From the NCBI GenBank assembly GCA_947455145.1, contig CANGME010000021.1, positions 1-53,657 of the forward strand: a stretch of DNA of 53,657 nucleotides, read 5' to 3'. Position 1 is the stretch's first letter. The number at the start of each line of letters is the position of its first letter. The translations under genes and the position numbers were made by a program. Positions 53,625 through 53,657 of this stretch are shown piece by piece. This DNA is from Comamonadaceae bacterium. GTDB lineage: Bacteria > Pseudomonadota > Gammaproteobacteria > Burkholderiales > Burkholderiaceae_C. The notes beneath the pieces are model-generated. The model was given only the letters and a program-made list of their open reading frames with translations, was not told where the DNA came from and searched no databases.

Positions 53625-53657
53625 CACCGATAACTTGTCAATTCAGGGCGTCTTTCA

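Noticed and set aside
1-53657. CRISPR array, prophage, integron or replication origin
   Set aside because: No regularly spaced repeats, phage structural genes, integrase, attC-like series or DnaA-box cluster was recognised by reading.

Overview
The window reads as chromosomal DNA of a betaproteobacterium, most likely of the family Comamonadaceae (Rhodoferax/Polaromonas-like). The grounds are the EarP/EF-P pair with Arg32, several Bug-type solute receptors, a phasin with TGC-rich operators, an hupB-type tRNA-Val/ppiD context, the dnaX-ybaB-recR order, and a dispersed 60-base repeat that I recall from this family. The species cannot be named from sequence alone.

Left part (1-12.7 kb): two decayed genes (an SDR fragment and a frameshifted methyltransferase) meet at a 14-bp inverted repeat. 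A compact denitrification operon nirK-nirV-SCO follows, behind an FNR/NnrR-type box at a canonical -40.5 position. Next come a GlcG-like protein, exonuclease I (sbcB), an aldehyde dehydrogenase, and earP followed by efp. A tightly overlapping three-gene operon then encodes an archaeal AMP-phosphorylase-like enzyme, a PRPP-synthetase-like enzyme and a LOG-type nucleotide phosphoribohydrolase.

Middle (12.7-26.7 kb): a six-gene minus-strand operon (FAH-family hydrolase, Bug receptor, DUF1185, zinc/quinone oxidoreductase, VOC dioxygenase-like protein, MhpA-like FAD hydroxylase) with a divergent GntR regulator looks like a complete aromatic-acid degradation unit. A vapBC toxin-antitoxin pair lies between two 93-base copies of the end of an MFS transporter gene. 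Then come rmuC, a 2-hydroxyacid dehydrogenase, an ion permease, a nitroreductase, and a phasin gene with paired PhaR-type palindromes. The phasin gene is followed by a likely small RNA.

Right part (26.9-53.6 kb): a cusCBA copper/silver efflux operon headed by a small secreted Met/Cys/His protein, a patatin lipoprotein divergent from an iron-binding receptor with a Fur-like box, then clpA-clpS, a P-type ATPase, rnhA with a YafS-like methyltransferase, and mltD. A small operon of two orphan transport receptors and an Ldh-type dehydrogenase follows, then MAPEG, recR, ybaB and dnaX. dnaX contains an A9 slippery run exactly at the end of the clamp-loader core, plus two inserted repeat elements in the tau linker. 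A dead ISNCY-type element fills the gap between the dnaX start codon and the ppiD stop codon. The window ends with ppiD and tRNA-Val(UAC).

No CRISPR array, rRNA, phage module or replication origin was seen. The most unusual items are the vapBC insertion between transporter-gene repeats, the AMP phosphorylase/PRPP/LOG operon, the DUF1185-containing catabolic operon, the putative sRNA behind the phasin gene, and the dnaX slippage signal.
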